A stretch of 64,000 bases of DNA from Streptomyces rugosispiralis. GTDB taxonomy: Bacteria; Actinomycetota; Actinomycetes; Streptomycetales; Streptomycetaceae. Every line of letters begins with the position of its first letter. Position 1 is the stretch's first letter. Made by a program: the position numbers and the translations under genes. Positions 56,775 to 64,000 of the stretch are shown here, piece by piece. The stretch is taken from assembly GCF_024505145.1 (NCBI RefSeq), contig NZ_JANIAA010000021.1, forward strand, positions 89,426 through 153,425, written 5' to 3'. The notes below the pieces were generated by a model that made no database searches, was not told the DNA's origin, and worked only from the letters and a program-made list of their open reading frames with translations.

Positions 56775-56830
56775 GGATGGCCTCCAGGAGATGAGGAGGC
56801 CATCCTAACTTAGACTCTGTCTAAAGTTGA
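56775..56830 (-). promoter_or_regulatory. promoter with two dyads in front of the small helical-protein gene
   Basis: On the minus strand TCAACT (56830-56825), 17 bases, then TAGGAT (56807-56802) is a good promoter. TTAGAC-TCT-GTCTAA (56810-56824) exactly fills the spacer between the two boxes. GGATGGCCTCC (56775-56785) and GGAGGCCATCC (56795-56805) form an 11-bp perfect dyad that covers the -10 box, the presumed start of transcription and the ribosome site. Confidence 0.75.
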
Positions 56831-56845
56831 GCGGTAACTAAAAGA

Positions 56846-58057
56846 TCAGGGTTGGCCGTATCCGTCCAGGAAGTTTCCGATCCGGGTCACCGCGTCGGCC
56901 AGGTCCTTCTTGGCGGGCAGCGTCACGATGCGGAAGTGATCCGGCTCGGGCCAGTTGAACCCCGTGCCGTGGACGATCATGATCTTCTCGGCGCGCAGCA
57001 GATCAAGGACCATCTGCCGGTCGTCCTTGATCTTGTAGACCTTGGGGTCCAGCTTGGGGAACGCGTACAGCGCGCCCTTGGGCTTCACGCAGGTGACGCC
57101 CGGGATCTGGGTCAGCAGCTCGTACGCCGTGTCCCGCTGCTCCACCAGCCGGCCGCCGGGGAGCACCAGGTCGTTGATCGACTGACGGCCGCCGAGCGCC
57201 GTGGCCACCGCGTGCTGCGCCGGCATATTGGCGCACAGCCGCATATTGGCCAGGATGGTCAGCCCCTCCAGATAGCTGGCGGCGTGCGACTTCGGGCCGC
57301 AGACCGCGAGCCAGCCGCTGCGGTAGCCCGCCACCCGGTACGCCTTGGAGAGCCCGTTGAAGGTGAGGGTCATCAGGTCCGGGGCGACGGCGGTGGTCGG
57401 GGTGTGGGTGGCGCCGTCGTAGAGGATCTTGTCGTAGATCTCGTCGGAGCAGACGATCAGCTGGTGGCGGCGGGCGATGTCGGTGAGGCCGCGCAGGATC
57501 TCCTCGCCGTAGACGGCGCCCGTCGGGTTGTTCGGGTTGATGATGACGAGCGCCTTGGTGCGGTCGGTGACCTTGCGCTCGATGTCGGCGAGGTCCGGCA
57601 GCCAGTCCGACTGCTCATCGCAGCGGTAGTGGACGGCGGTGCCGCCGGCGAGCGAGACCGCGGCGGTCCACAGCGGATAGTCGGGGGCCGGGACGAGGAC
57701 CTCGTCGCCGTCGTCCAGCAGACCCTGCATCGACATCTGGATCAGCTCCGAGACGCCGTTGCCGAGGAAGATGTCCTCGACGTCGAGGTTGATGCCCTGG
57801 GTCTGGTAGTGCTGCATCACCGCGCGCCGCGCGGACAGCAGGCCCTTGGCGTCGCCGTAGCCATGGGCGTCGCCGAGGTTGCGGAGCATGTCCTCGAGGA
57901 TCTCCGGGGGGCATTCGAAGCCGAAGGTCGCCGGATTTCCGGTGTTGAGCTTGAGGATGCGGTGTCCTGCCGCCTCCAGCCGCATCGCCTCCTCGAGCAC
58001 CGGGCCACGGATTTCGTAGCAGACGTTGGCGAGCTTCGTGGACTGGATCACCTGCAT
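56846..58057 (-). CDS. alanine-type aminotransferase (AlaA-like)
   Basis: 403 aa from MQVIQSTKLANVCYEIRGPV (58057), the usual start for this family. An ATG four codons upstream is possible. Fold type I, class I aminotransferase: PLP lysine in NGLSKAYRVAGYRSGW, the Asn-Asn-Pro-Thr-Gly loop IINPNNPTGAVY, the tyrosine/aspartate in CSDEIYDKILYD, and the C-terminal arginine in GFNWPEPDHFRIVTLP. It likely interconverts pyruvate and alanine using glutamate. Valine-pyruvate activity is also known among relatives. It is monocistronic, between the small helical-protein gene and the ABC importer. Confidence 0.92.
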   Translation of the reverse strand: MQVIQSTKLANVCYEIRGPVLEEAMRLEAAGHRILKLNTGNPATFGFECPPEILEDMLRNLGDAHGYGDAKGLLSARRAVMQHYQTQGINLDVEDIFLGNGVSELIQMSMQGLLDDGDEVLVPAPDYPLWTAAVSLAGGTAVHYRCDEQSDWLPDLADIERKVTDRTKALVIINPNNPTGAVYGEEILRGLTDIARRHQLIVCSDEIYDKILYDGATHTPTTAVAPDLMTLTFNGLSKAYRVAGYRSGWLAVCGPKSHAASYLEGLTILANMRLCANMPAQHAVATALGGRQSINDLVLPGGRLVEQRDTAYELLTQIPGVTCVKPKGALYAFPKLDPKVYKIKDDRQMVLDLLRAEKIMIVHGTGFNWPEPDHFRIVTLPAKKDLADAVTRIGNFLDGYGQP

Positions 58058-58260
58058 GTCGGCAACCATACGGCGGTGTATCCGGGGCCGCTCGGTGTTT
58101 TTCACCACGTGGACGGTGTGCGGGGGTGCCGGGCGGTGGGGCCGCGACTCCGTGCGCCGCCCGTGCGCCGCGCCCCGCGCCGGCCGCGCGCCACGCCCAG
58201 CACCGCGCTCCGCGCCGGATAACGACTCTGTTTCCGGTGTTAATTTCCGCGAGAGAAGGG

Positions 58261-58289
58261 TTGGCCTGAACGGGTTGCATGGCTATCGT
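58261..58289 (+). promoter_or_regulatory. promoter of the second peptide importer operon
   Basis: TTGGCC (58261-58266), a 17-base spacer and TATCGT (58284-58289) match a vegetative promoter about 57 bases upstream of the first ATG. The rest of the 288-base spacer (58058-58345) shows no gene. Confidence 0.5.
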
Positions 58290-58345
58290 TCACGCACTTC
58301 ACCCAATCGTTCCGCTGAACGAATAAGGGAAGGGTGCCCCCGTTC

Positions 58346-59974
58346 ATGTCCCCGTTGTTGTCCGAGATCGCCCACCGCGCAGCCCCCGCCGCGGCCGGGA
58401 TACCGCGGCGGTCGGTCCTGACCACCGCCGCGGCGGCCGTCGCCGCGCTCGGCGGCTCCGCCGCGCTGACCGGCTGCTCGGGAGCGGCCTCCGCCTCCCC
58501 GTCGAGGGCCGTGCCCACCCGCGGCCCGGCCGGGCGGCCCGACCGCGGCGGCACTCTGCGCATCGCCCGGCCGCCCGCCTCCGACGCCGAGACCCTCGAC
58601 CCCGCGAGCGCGCTGTCCGCGTACGAGTACCTCGGCGCGCTCTACAACCGCCTGGTCCGGATCGCGCCCGACGGCACCGTCGCCCCCGACCTCGCCGAGT
58701 CCTGGGAGCCCGACGCCAAGGCGACCACCTGGACCTTCCGGCTGCGCCGCGGCGTCACCTTCCACGACGGCCGCGCCTTCACCTCCGCCGACGCCGCGTA
58801 CACCCTGCGCCACATCCTCGCCAAGGCGACCGCGTCCCCGCAGGCCCCGGTGCTGTCCCCGCTGGTCGACCCGGGGCGGCTGCGCACCCCCGACGCCCAC
58901 ACCCTCGTCGTCCCCCTGAAGAGCCCGCACGCCGAGTTTCCCAGCCTGCTCACCCACTACAACTGCTACGTCGTGCCCGAGGGCAGCGCGGCCTCCATCG
59001 GCCGCACCGGCATCGGCACCGGCCCCTTCCGGCTCGCCTCCTTCACCGCCGCCGGGCCCGGCCGGGTCACCGCCTACGCCGACCACTGGGCCGGGCGCCC
59101 GGTCCTGGACGCGATCGACTTCTACACCGTGGCCGATATGCAGGCCCGCTCCAACGCGCTGCTCGCCGGGCAGGTCGATCTGCTCTCCCAGACCAATCTC
59201 GACTTCGCCACCGCCCGGGTCATCGCCGCCTCCGACCGCGCCACCATCGCCCGCGCCGAGAACGCCCAGTGGTACGTGCTGCCGATGCTCACCACCGAGA
59301 AGCCCTTCACCGATCCACGGGTGCGGCAGGCGATGAAGCTCGCCTACGACCCCGCGCACATCCTGAAGGCCGCACTCCAGGGCGCGGGCACGGCCGGCTG
59401 GGACAACCCCGTCCCGCCGAACGACCCCGCCCATATCGCCACCCACCCCGCCCATGACCCCGAGAAGGCCCGCCATCTGCTGAAGCGGGCCGGGCACGAG
59501 CGGCTGGCGGTGGACCTCTACACCTCCTCGTACGACCCGATCTTCACGCCCATGGCCCTCGCCTACCAGGAGTCGGCCGGGCGCGCGGGCATCCGGATCC
59601 GGGTCAAGACGGCGGCCGCGGACTCGTACTACACCCAGATCTGGATGAAGAAGCCGCTCATGGCCACCTACTGGTACACCGGCCGCCCCGTCGACCAACT
59701 CCTCAACCAGGTCTTCCGCGGCGGCTCCTCGTACAACGAGACCGCCTGGTCGGACAAGGAGTTCGACGCGCTGCTCGACCGGGCCCGCCGGGAGATCGAC
59801 GAGAGCCGCAGGCGCGAGCTGTACGGACAGGCGCAGACGCTCGTCGTCGAGCGGGGCGGGGCGATCACCCCGATGTTCGCCGACCGGCTCGTCGGGATCT
59901 CCCGGAAGGTGCGCGGCTACGCCGAGCACGGCTTCGAGTTCGACTATCTGCGCATCGGGCTGAAGGGGGCGTGA
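58346..59974 (+). CDS. peptide ABC transporter substrate-binding lipoprotein, probable Tat substrate
   Basis: 542 aa from the ATG at 58346 (MSPLLSEIAHRAAPAAAG); a GTG four codons upstream is possible. The N-terminus has twin arginines (GIPRRSVLTTAAAAVAALGG) and a lipobox LTGC, so it is probably exported folded by the Tat system and lipidated. Solute-binding family 5 motifs include GGTLRIARPPASDAETLDP and GIGTGPFRLASFT. It is the receptor of a four-gene importer and differs clearly from the receptor at 7722-9389. Confidence 0.92.
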   Translation: MSPLLSEIAHRAAPAAAGIPRRSVLTTAAAAVAALGGSAALTGCSGAASASPSRAVPTRGPAGRPDRGGTLRIARPPASDAETLDPASALSAYEYLGALYNRLVRIAPDGTVAPDLAESWEPDAKATTWTFRLRRGVTFHDGRAFTSADAAYTLRHILAKATASPQAPVLSPLVDPGRLRTPDAHTLVVPLKSPHAEFPSLLTHYNCYVVPEGSAASIGRTGIGTGPFRLASFTAAGPGRVTAYADHWAGRPVLDAIDFYTVADMQARSNALLAGQVDLLSQTNLDFATARVIAASDRATIARAENAQWYVLPMLTTEKPFTDPRVRQAMKLAYDPAHILKAALQGAGTAGWDNPVPPNDPAHIATHPAHDPEKARHLLKRAGHERLAVDLYTSSYDPIFTPMALAYQESAGRAGIRIRVKTAAADSYYTQIWMKKPLMATYWYTGRPVDQLLNQVFRGGSSYNETAWSDKEFDALLDRARREIDESRRRELYGQAQTLVVERGGAITPMFADRLVGISRKVRGYAEHGFEFDYLRIGLKGA

Positions 59975-60933
59975 TGTTCTCCTTCCTCCTCCGCCGTGTG
60001 GTCGCCGCGCTCGGCACCCTGCTGCTCTCCTCGGTCATGGTCTTCCTGGCCGTCCAGGCGCTGCCCGGCGATGTCGCCACCCAGGTGCTCGGCCGGGACG
60101 CCACCCCCGACGCGGTCGCCGCGCTGCGCGAGCAGATGGGTCTCGACCAGCCCGCCTGGGAGCGGTACGCCGACTGGATCAAGGGCGCGTCGCACGGCGA
60201 CTTCGGCACCTCGCTGGTCACCACCAAGCCGGTGGGCGGCGAGGTCGCCCAGTACCTCGGCAACTCCGCCCTGATCGCCGTCGTCACCGTCCTCTTCGCG
60301 GTCACCGGGTCCGTCGTCCTCGGCGTCGTGGCCGGGCTCTACCGCGACCGCTGGCCGGACCATCTGATCTCCACGGTCAGCCTGGTCGGGATGAGCGTCC
60401 CCGAATTCGTCGTGGCCACGGTGCTGGTGCTCGCGTTCTCCGTCACCGTGCCGGTGCTTCCCGCCGTGGTGCTGTACGGGCCGGGGGCCGGGGTCGGGCA
60501 GCTGCTCCCGGCGGTGTGGCTGCCCGCCGCCTCGCTCGCGATCGTCATGGCCGCGTACATCGTGCGGATGGCCCGTACCTCGGTGATCGACGTCATGGCG
60601 AGCGAATACGTCACGACGGCCCGGCTCAAGGGGCTGACCACCTGGCGCGTGGTAACCCGGCACGCGCTGCCCAGCGCCCTGCTGCCCACGCTGCACGTCA
60701 TCGCGCTCAATGTGGCGTGGCTGGTGGGCGGCGTCGCCGTGGTCGAGAACGTCTTCAACTATCCCGGCATCGGGAAGCTGATGCTCACCTCCGTGCAGAA
60801 CCGCGATCTGCCGGTCATCCAGGCCATCGCCCTCATCAGCGCGGTCGTCTACGTGGTCTGCAACCTCGCCGCCGACCTCGGGTCCATGGCCCTCAATCCC
60901 AAGCTCCGCACCCGAGGAGGGAGGATCCGATGA
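59974..60933 (+). CDS. peptide ABC transporter permease (DppB type)
   Basis: 319 aa with about six membrane helices. Starts MFSFLLRRVVAALGTLLLSSVMVFLAVQALPGDVA, with the LPGD motif. The EAA loop is ASEYVTTARLKGLTTWRVVTRHALPSA. The ATG overlaps the binding-protein stop by one base (TGATG); a GTG three bases upstream could also start. It is half of the translocation pore of the second importer. Confidence 0.94.
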   Translation: MFSFLLRRVVAALGTLLLSSVMVFLAVQALPGDVATQVLGRDATPDAVAALREQMGLDQPAWERYADWIKGASHGDFGTSLVTTKPVGGEVAQYLGNSALIAVVTVLFAVTGSVVLGVVAGLYRDRWPDHLISTVSLVGMSVPEFVVATVLVLAFSVTVPVLPAVVLYGPGAGVGQLLPAVWLPAASLAIVMAAYIVRMARTSVIDVMASEYVTTARLKGLTTWRVVTRHALPSALLPTLHVIALNVAWLVGGVAVVENVFNYPGIGKLMLTSVQNRDLPVIQAIALISAVVYVVCNLAADLGSMALNPKLRTRGGRIR

Positions 60934-61844
60934 GCTCTGTGAAGGAGCCTCTGGGCGTGGCCCCGACATCCGCCGCGGGCCCGGCGCCCGTACGGCCCGG
61001 CTTCGCCGCCCGCACCTGGCGCACGGTGCGCTCCTCCCGCCCGGCCGTCGTCGGGCTCGCGATCGTGGCCGTTCATGTGGTGGTCGCGCTGCTCGCCCCG
61101 CTGCTCACGCCGTACCACCCCACCACCGGCGACGCCTCGCACGCGCTGCTCGGGCCGAGCGCCGACCACTGGGCGGGCACCGACCAGTACGGGCGTGATG
61201 TGCTGACCAGGGTGCTGTACGGCGGGCGGTACGCGCTCGGCGTCTCCGTCACCGCGACCCTCATCACCATCGCCCTCGGCACCGTCCTCGGGTGCGCGGC
61301 CGCGCTGCGCGGCGGCTGGCTGGACGATGTGGTCATGCGCGTCCTGGACGCGGTGCTGTCCATCCCCGCGATCCTCGTCCTGCTGGTGATCGTCACCGCG
61401 CTGGGCACCGGGTCCTCGGTCATCGTGCTGGCCATCGCCGTCGTCTGCGTTCCCCAGGTGGTGCGGGTGGTGCGGGGCGCCGCGCTCGCCGTCGTGCCGC
61501 AGGACTACGTCACCGCGGCACGCGCCCGGGGCGAGGGCACCTGGGCGATCCTGCGGCGCGAGGTGCTGCCCAACATCAGCGATGTGGTGTGCGTCGAGTT
61601 CGCGATGCGGGCGTCGTGGGTGGTGCTGCTGATCTCCTCGCTGTCGTTCCTCGGCTTCGGCGCGGATCCGCCCACTCCCGACTGGGGGCTGATGGTCTCG
61701 GAGAACCGCACCGCGATCACCGTGGTGCCGATGGCGAGCCTCGCGCCGATCATCGGTCTGGCCACGATGGTGGTCGGGCTCAACCTCGCGGCCGACGGCC
61801 TGTCGAAGGCGTGGGGCGTGGACCGGATCAGGGAGGGCGTCTGA
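60930..61844 (+). CDS. peptide ABC transporter permease (DppC type)
   Basis: 304 aa, start ATGA-overlapping the previous stop, with GAGGAGG upstream. Conserved HWAGTDQYGRDVLTRVLYGGRYALGVSVTATL and the EAA loop PQDYVTAARARGEGTWAILRREVLPNI show the DppC/OppC family, and SLSFLGFGADPPTPDWGLMV is its typical C-terminal signature. It pairs with the preceding permease. The next gene overlaps its stop by one base. Confidence 0.94.
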   Translation: MSSVKEPLGVAPTSAAGPAPVRPGFAARTWRTVRSSRPAVVGLAIVAVHVVVALLAPLLTPYHPTTGDASHALLGPSADHWAGTDQYGRDVLTRVLYGGRYALGVSVTATLITIALGTVLGCAAALRGGWLDDVVMRVLDAVLSIPAILVLLVIVTALGTGSSVIVLAIAVVCVPQVVRVVRGAALAVVPQDYVTAARARGEGTWAILRREVLPNISDVVCVEFAMRASWVVLLISSLSFLGFGADPPTPDWGLMVSENRTAITVVPMASLAPIIGLATMVVGLNLAADGLSKAWGVDRIREGV

Positions 61845-63706
61845 TGACCACGTCGCCAAAGGCCCCCATCGTGTCGGTGGACACGCTGTCCGTGGCGTAC
61901 CGCTCGGGCGGGCGCGAGGTGCCCGTCGTCCGGGAGGTGTCGCTCGAGGTGAGCCCCGGCCGGACGCTGGCCCTGGTCGGCGAGTCGGGCAGCGGCAAGT
62001 CGACGGTCGCCGCGACGCTTCTGGGGCATCTGCGGCATGGCTCGCGGATCACGGGTGGGCGGGTCGCGGTGGCCGGCGAGGACGTCTTCGCGTTGTCCGC
62101 GCGGGAGTTGCGGCGGCTGCGCGGCGGTACGGTCGCGATGGTCGCGCAGAACGCGGGCCAGGCCCTGACGCCGTCCATGCGGATCGGACGGCAGATCGCG
62201 GAGGCGGGCGGCGAGGTGCCGGTCGCGGACCTGCTGGAGCAGGTCCGGCTGCCGCACCCGCGCCAACTCGCCCGCCGCTATCCGCACGAACTCTCCGGCG
62301 GGCAGCAGCAGCGTGTCGCCATCGCCATGGCGATCGCGGCCCGGCCCAAGGTGCTGGTGCTGGACGAGCCCACGACCGGCCTCGACGTGATCACCCAGCG
62401 CGGAGTGCTGGACCTGATCGGCGCCCTCCGTGAGGAACTCGGCCTCGCCGCCGTCCTGGTCAGCCATGACCTGGGCGTGGTCGCGCGGATGGCCGACGAG
62501 GTGTGCGTGCTGAGCGCCGGGCGGGTCGTCGAGGCCGCCCCCACCCGGCGGCTCTTCGCCGCCCCCGCCGACCCGTACACCCGCCGGCTGCTGGCCAGCG
62601 TCCCGCGCATCGCGGACGCGGGGCTGGCGGTGGTGGGGGAGGACGGTACGCGGGAGATCCGGCCGAGGGCGGACGCGGTGGACGCGGCCGACGCGGTCGA
62701 TGCCGTCGACGTGGTCGATGTACGGGAGGTGACGATCGACTACGGGGCCAGCCGTGCCGTGGACGGGGTCTCCTTCAGCGTGCGGCGCGGTGAGGTGCTG
62801 GCGCTGGTGGGCGAGTCGGGGAGCGGCAAGTCGACGATCGCGTGGTCGCTGGCGGGGTTGCGGGTGCCGTCGGGCGGAACGATGAGGGCCGCGGCTGGGG
62901 GCGGCGGGTCGGGCGGCTCGTCCGGCGGTGCGTCAGATGACGGGACCGGTGGCCAGCCCGGTGGCCAGCCCGGTGGCCCGCCCGGCGGCTTGTCCGGCGG
63001 CTTGTCCGGCGGTGACGGGGACCTGAGCGCCCCCGCGCGGCGGCGCCCGCTCGCCCTGCGCCGCACCGTCCAGCTCGTCTTCCAGAACGCCGACACCTCG
63101 CTCAATCCGCGGCGCTCGGTGGGCGACGCGGTACGGCGGCCGCTGCGCTTCTTCGGTACGGCGGGGTCGCGGGGCGAGGCGGCGTCGCGCGCCCGTCGGC
63201 TGATCGCCGACGTCCGCCTCGACCCCGACTTCGCCGACCGACTCCCCGCCCAGCTCTCCGGCGGCCAGCGGCAGCGCATCGGCATCGCGCGGGCGCTGGC
63301 CGGTGAGCCCGATCTGCTGATCGCGGACGAGATCACGACGGCGCTGGATGTGTCCGTACAGGCGGATGTGTTGCGGCTGCTGGACGACCTGCGCCGGGAG
63401 CGTGCGCTGGCCTGCCTGTTCATCAGCCATGACCTGGCGGTGGTGCGGGGGATCGCGGACCGGGTGGTGGTGCTGTGGCACGGGGTGGTGGTGGAGGAGG
63501 GCCCGACGGACGCGGTCTTCGCGGTTCCGGGCCACCCGTATACGAGGGCGCTGATGGCGGCGGCGCTGGAGCCGGATCCGGAAGCGGAGGGGGTGGGGGC
63601 GGTGGCGGTGGCCGAGGACTGGGTGGACGCGGCGGAGCCGGGGGCGCTCTGGGACGACTTGGGTGGTGGTCACCGGGTGCGACGCTGGCGGCCGACGGAT
63701 GGTTAG
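61844..63706 (+). CDS. double ABC ATPase (fused DppD-DppF type)
   Basis: 620 aa carrying two nucleotide-binding domains. NBD1: Walker A GESGSGKST (46-54), signature LSGGQQQRVAIAMAI, Walker B VLVLDEPTTGLD. NBD2: Walker A GESGSGKST again, signature LSGGQRQRIGIARAL, Walker B LLIADEITTALD. The two are joined by a linker of Asp/Ala/Val repeats (ADAVDAADAVDAVDVVDV). NBD2 has an unusual insertion of about 50 Gly/Ser/Pro-rich residues between Walker A and the Q-loop (GGQPGGQPGGPPGGLSGG) encoded by repeats at 62886-63015. NBD1 lacks the usual oligopeptide cysteine motif. It completes the second importer. Confidence 0.93.
   Translation: MTTSPKAPIVSVDTLSVAYRSGGREVPVVREVSLEVSPGRTLALVGESGSGKSTVAATLLGHLRHGSRITGGRVAVAGEDVFALSARELRRLRGGTVAMVAQNAGQALTPSMRIGRQIAEAGGEVPVADLLEQVRLPHPRQLARRYPHELSGGQQQRVAIAMAIAARPKVLVLDEPTTGLDVITQRGVLDLIGALREELGLAAVLVSHDLGVVARMADEVCVLSAGRVVEAAPTRRLFAAPADPYTRRLLASVPRIADAGLAVVGEDGTREIRPRADAVDAADAVDAVDVVDVREVTIDYGASRAVDGVSFSVRRGEVLALVGESGSGKSTIAWSLAGLRVPSGGTMRAAAGGGGSGGSSGGASDDGTGGQPGGQPGGPPGGLSGGLSGGDGDLSAPARRRPLALRRTVQLVFQNADTSLNPRRSVGDAVRRPLRFFGTAGSRGEAASRARRLIADVRLDPDFADRLPAQLSGGQRQRIGIARALAGEPDLLIADEITTALDVSVQADVLRLLDDLRRERALACLFISHDLAVVRGIADRVVVLWHGVVVEEGPTDAVFAVPGHPYTRALMAAALEPDPEAEGVGAVAVAEDWVDAAEPGALWDDLGGGHRVRRWRPTDG
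62886..63015. repeat. Gly-rich repeat expansion inside the second ATPase domain
   Basis: Tandem units near GGTGGCCAGCCC and GGCTTGTCCGGC encode runs of GGQP, GGPP and GGLS. The expansion stays in frame and lies between conserved motifs of one catalytic domain, where relatives have a short loop. Confidence 0.8.
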
Positions 63707-64000
63707 CCCCCACCCCGCCCCTTCCCGAATTGGGCCTGAGCCCCCTGAGCTTTCGTCGCCAGGCGTGGCCCTGTGGCCGGGTTGTGCCCACCCGTTCCTC
63801 CCCCAGCTACCGCTGGGAGGTGCCCCCTCCGCGGAACGATTGCCCACAACCTGCAAGCCCCTCCGGCGATTGAGGAGCGGGGGCCGGGGCGGCGCCTCCG
63901 GGTTCAGGGAAGGGCGGGGTGGGGAAGTTGCTCGCCGCACCCACGGCCCCGAGCTGGGGCAACTGCTGTCCTCTGAGTCCGACCACCGCAAGGCCAAGGG
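63707..64000. repeat. gene-free spacer with dispersed Streptomyces-type palindromes
   Basis: No gene is visible to the window edge. A hairpin CCTCCC(CC)AGC/GCTGGGAGG lies at 63797-63820, a CCTCCGGCGATTGAGGAGC element at 63870-63888, and a GGGAAGGGCGGGGTGGGGAA stretch at about 63905-63925. These resemble short elements repeated many times in Streptomyces genomes. The last resembles about 1490-1515 at the other end of the window, and about 63710-63725 carries it in inverse orientation. Confidence 0.6.

Overview
The window is an ordinary, very GC-rich (about 70 percent or more) stretch of actinobacterial chromosome, almost certainly from a Streptomyces. The reasons are strong G/C at third codon positions, many GTG starts, a cvnABCD conservon, mycothiol conjugate amidase (Mca), an ECF sigma factor paired with a DGPF protein, GTP-type PEP carboxykinase, and short palindromic repeats typical of the genus. 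About 60 genes are supported. I see no rRNA, tRNA, CRISPR array, insertion sequence or prophage. Many genes in the right half (msrA, cystathionine gamma-synthase, ilvA, greA, mca, pckG, aminotransferase) are housekeeping genes, so this is mostly core chromosome with accessory regulator/enzyme pairs in the left half.

Layout. 1-1.6 kb: two small genes and a repeat-rich spacer. 1.6-9.4 kb (minus): a six-gene operon for a dipeptide-type ABC importer ending in a gamma-glutamyltransferase, with a divergent GntR/FadR regulator (9.7 kb) and a clear operator between them. 10.5-12.1 kb: DGPF protein and ECF sigma factor with a TPR-like C-terminus. 12.1-15.3 kb: a lipoprotein, a secreted calcium-binding repeat protein and a sugar-type binding lipoprotein. 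15.8-20.1 kb: the conservon cvnABCD. 20.1-27.6 kb: regulator/enzyme pairs, each with a palindrome between the two genes: decayed XRE-cupin regulator with methyltransferase, TetR with deazaflavin-dependent oxidoreductase, TetR with methyltransferase. A START-like secreted protein, a P450 and two small membrane proteins lie among them. 27.7-29.7 kb: SGNH hydrolase, PadR regulator and SnoaL-like protein. 29.8-34.3 kb: TerF-like VWA protein, a B12-binding protein with the CarH/LitR light-sensor signature coupled to an RsbU-type PP2C phosphatase, and a DUF2231 membrane protein.

34.4-45.4 kb: msrA, a TPR-like membrane-anchored protein, cystathionine gamma-synthase, a sigma-like factor with a small membrane protein, a MarR regulator, ilvA, a DrrAB-type exporter, greA, a DUF4307 protein, mca and a small membrane protein. 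45.6-51.0 kb: a large STAND/TPR protein divergent from a thioredoxin-domain (YyaL/SSP411) protein. 51.1-54.1 kb: TetR with an MFS exporter and a hemolysin-III protein. 54.4-58.1 kb: pckG, a small conserved protein and an alanine-type aminotransferase. 58.3-63.7 kb: a second peptide-type ABC importer with a two-domain ATPase. 63.7-64.0 kb: a repeat-rich spacer.

Three themes are worth a second look. First, a putative light/B12-sensing protein is translationally coupled to a PP2C phosphatase (30.7-33.5 kb). Second, several genes end in tandem repeats that include or abut the stop codon. Third, there is a set of clean palindromic operators, one of which remains beside a regulator gene that has decayed.
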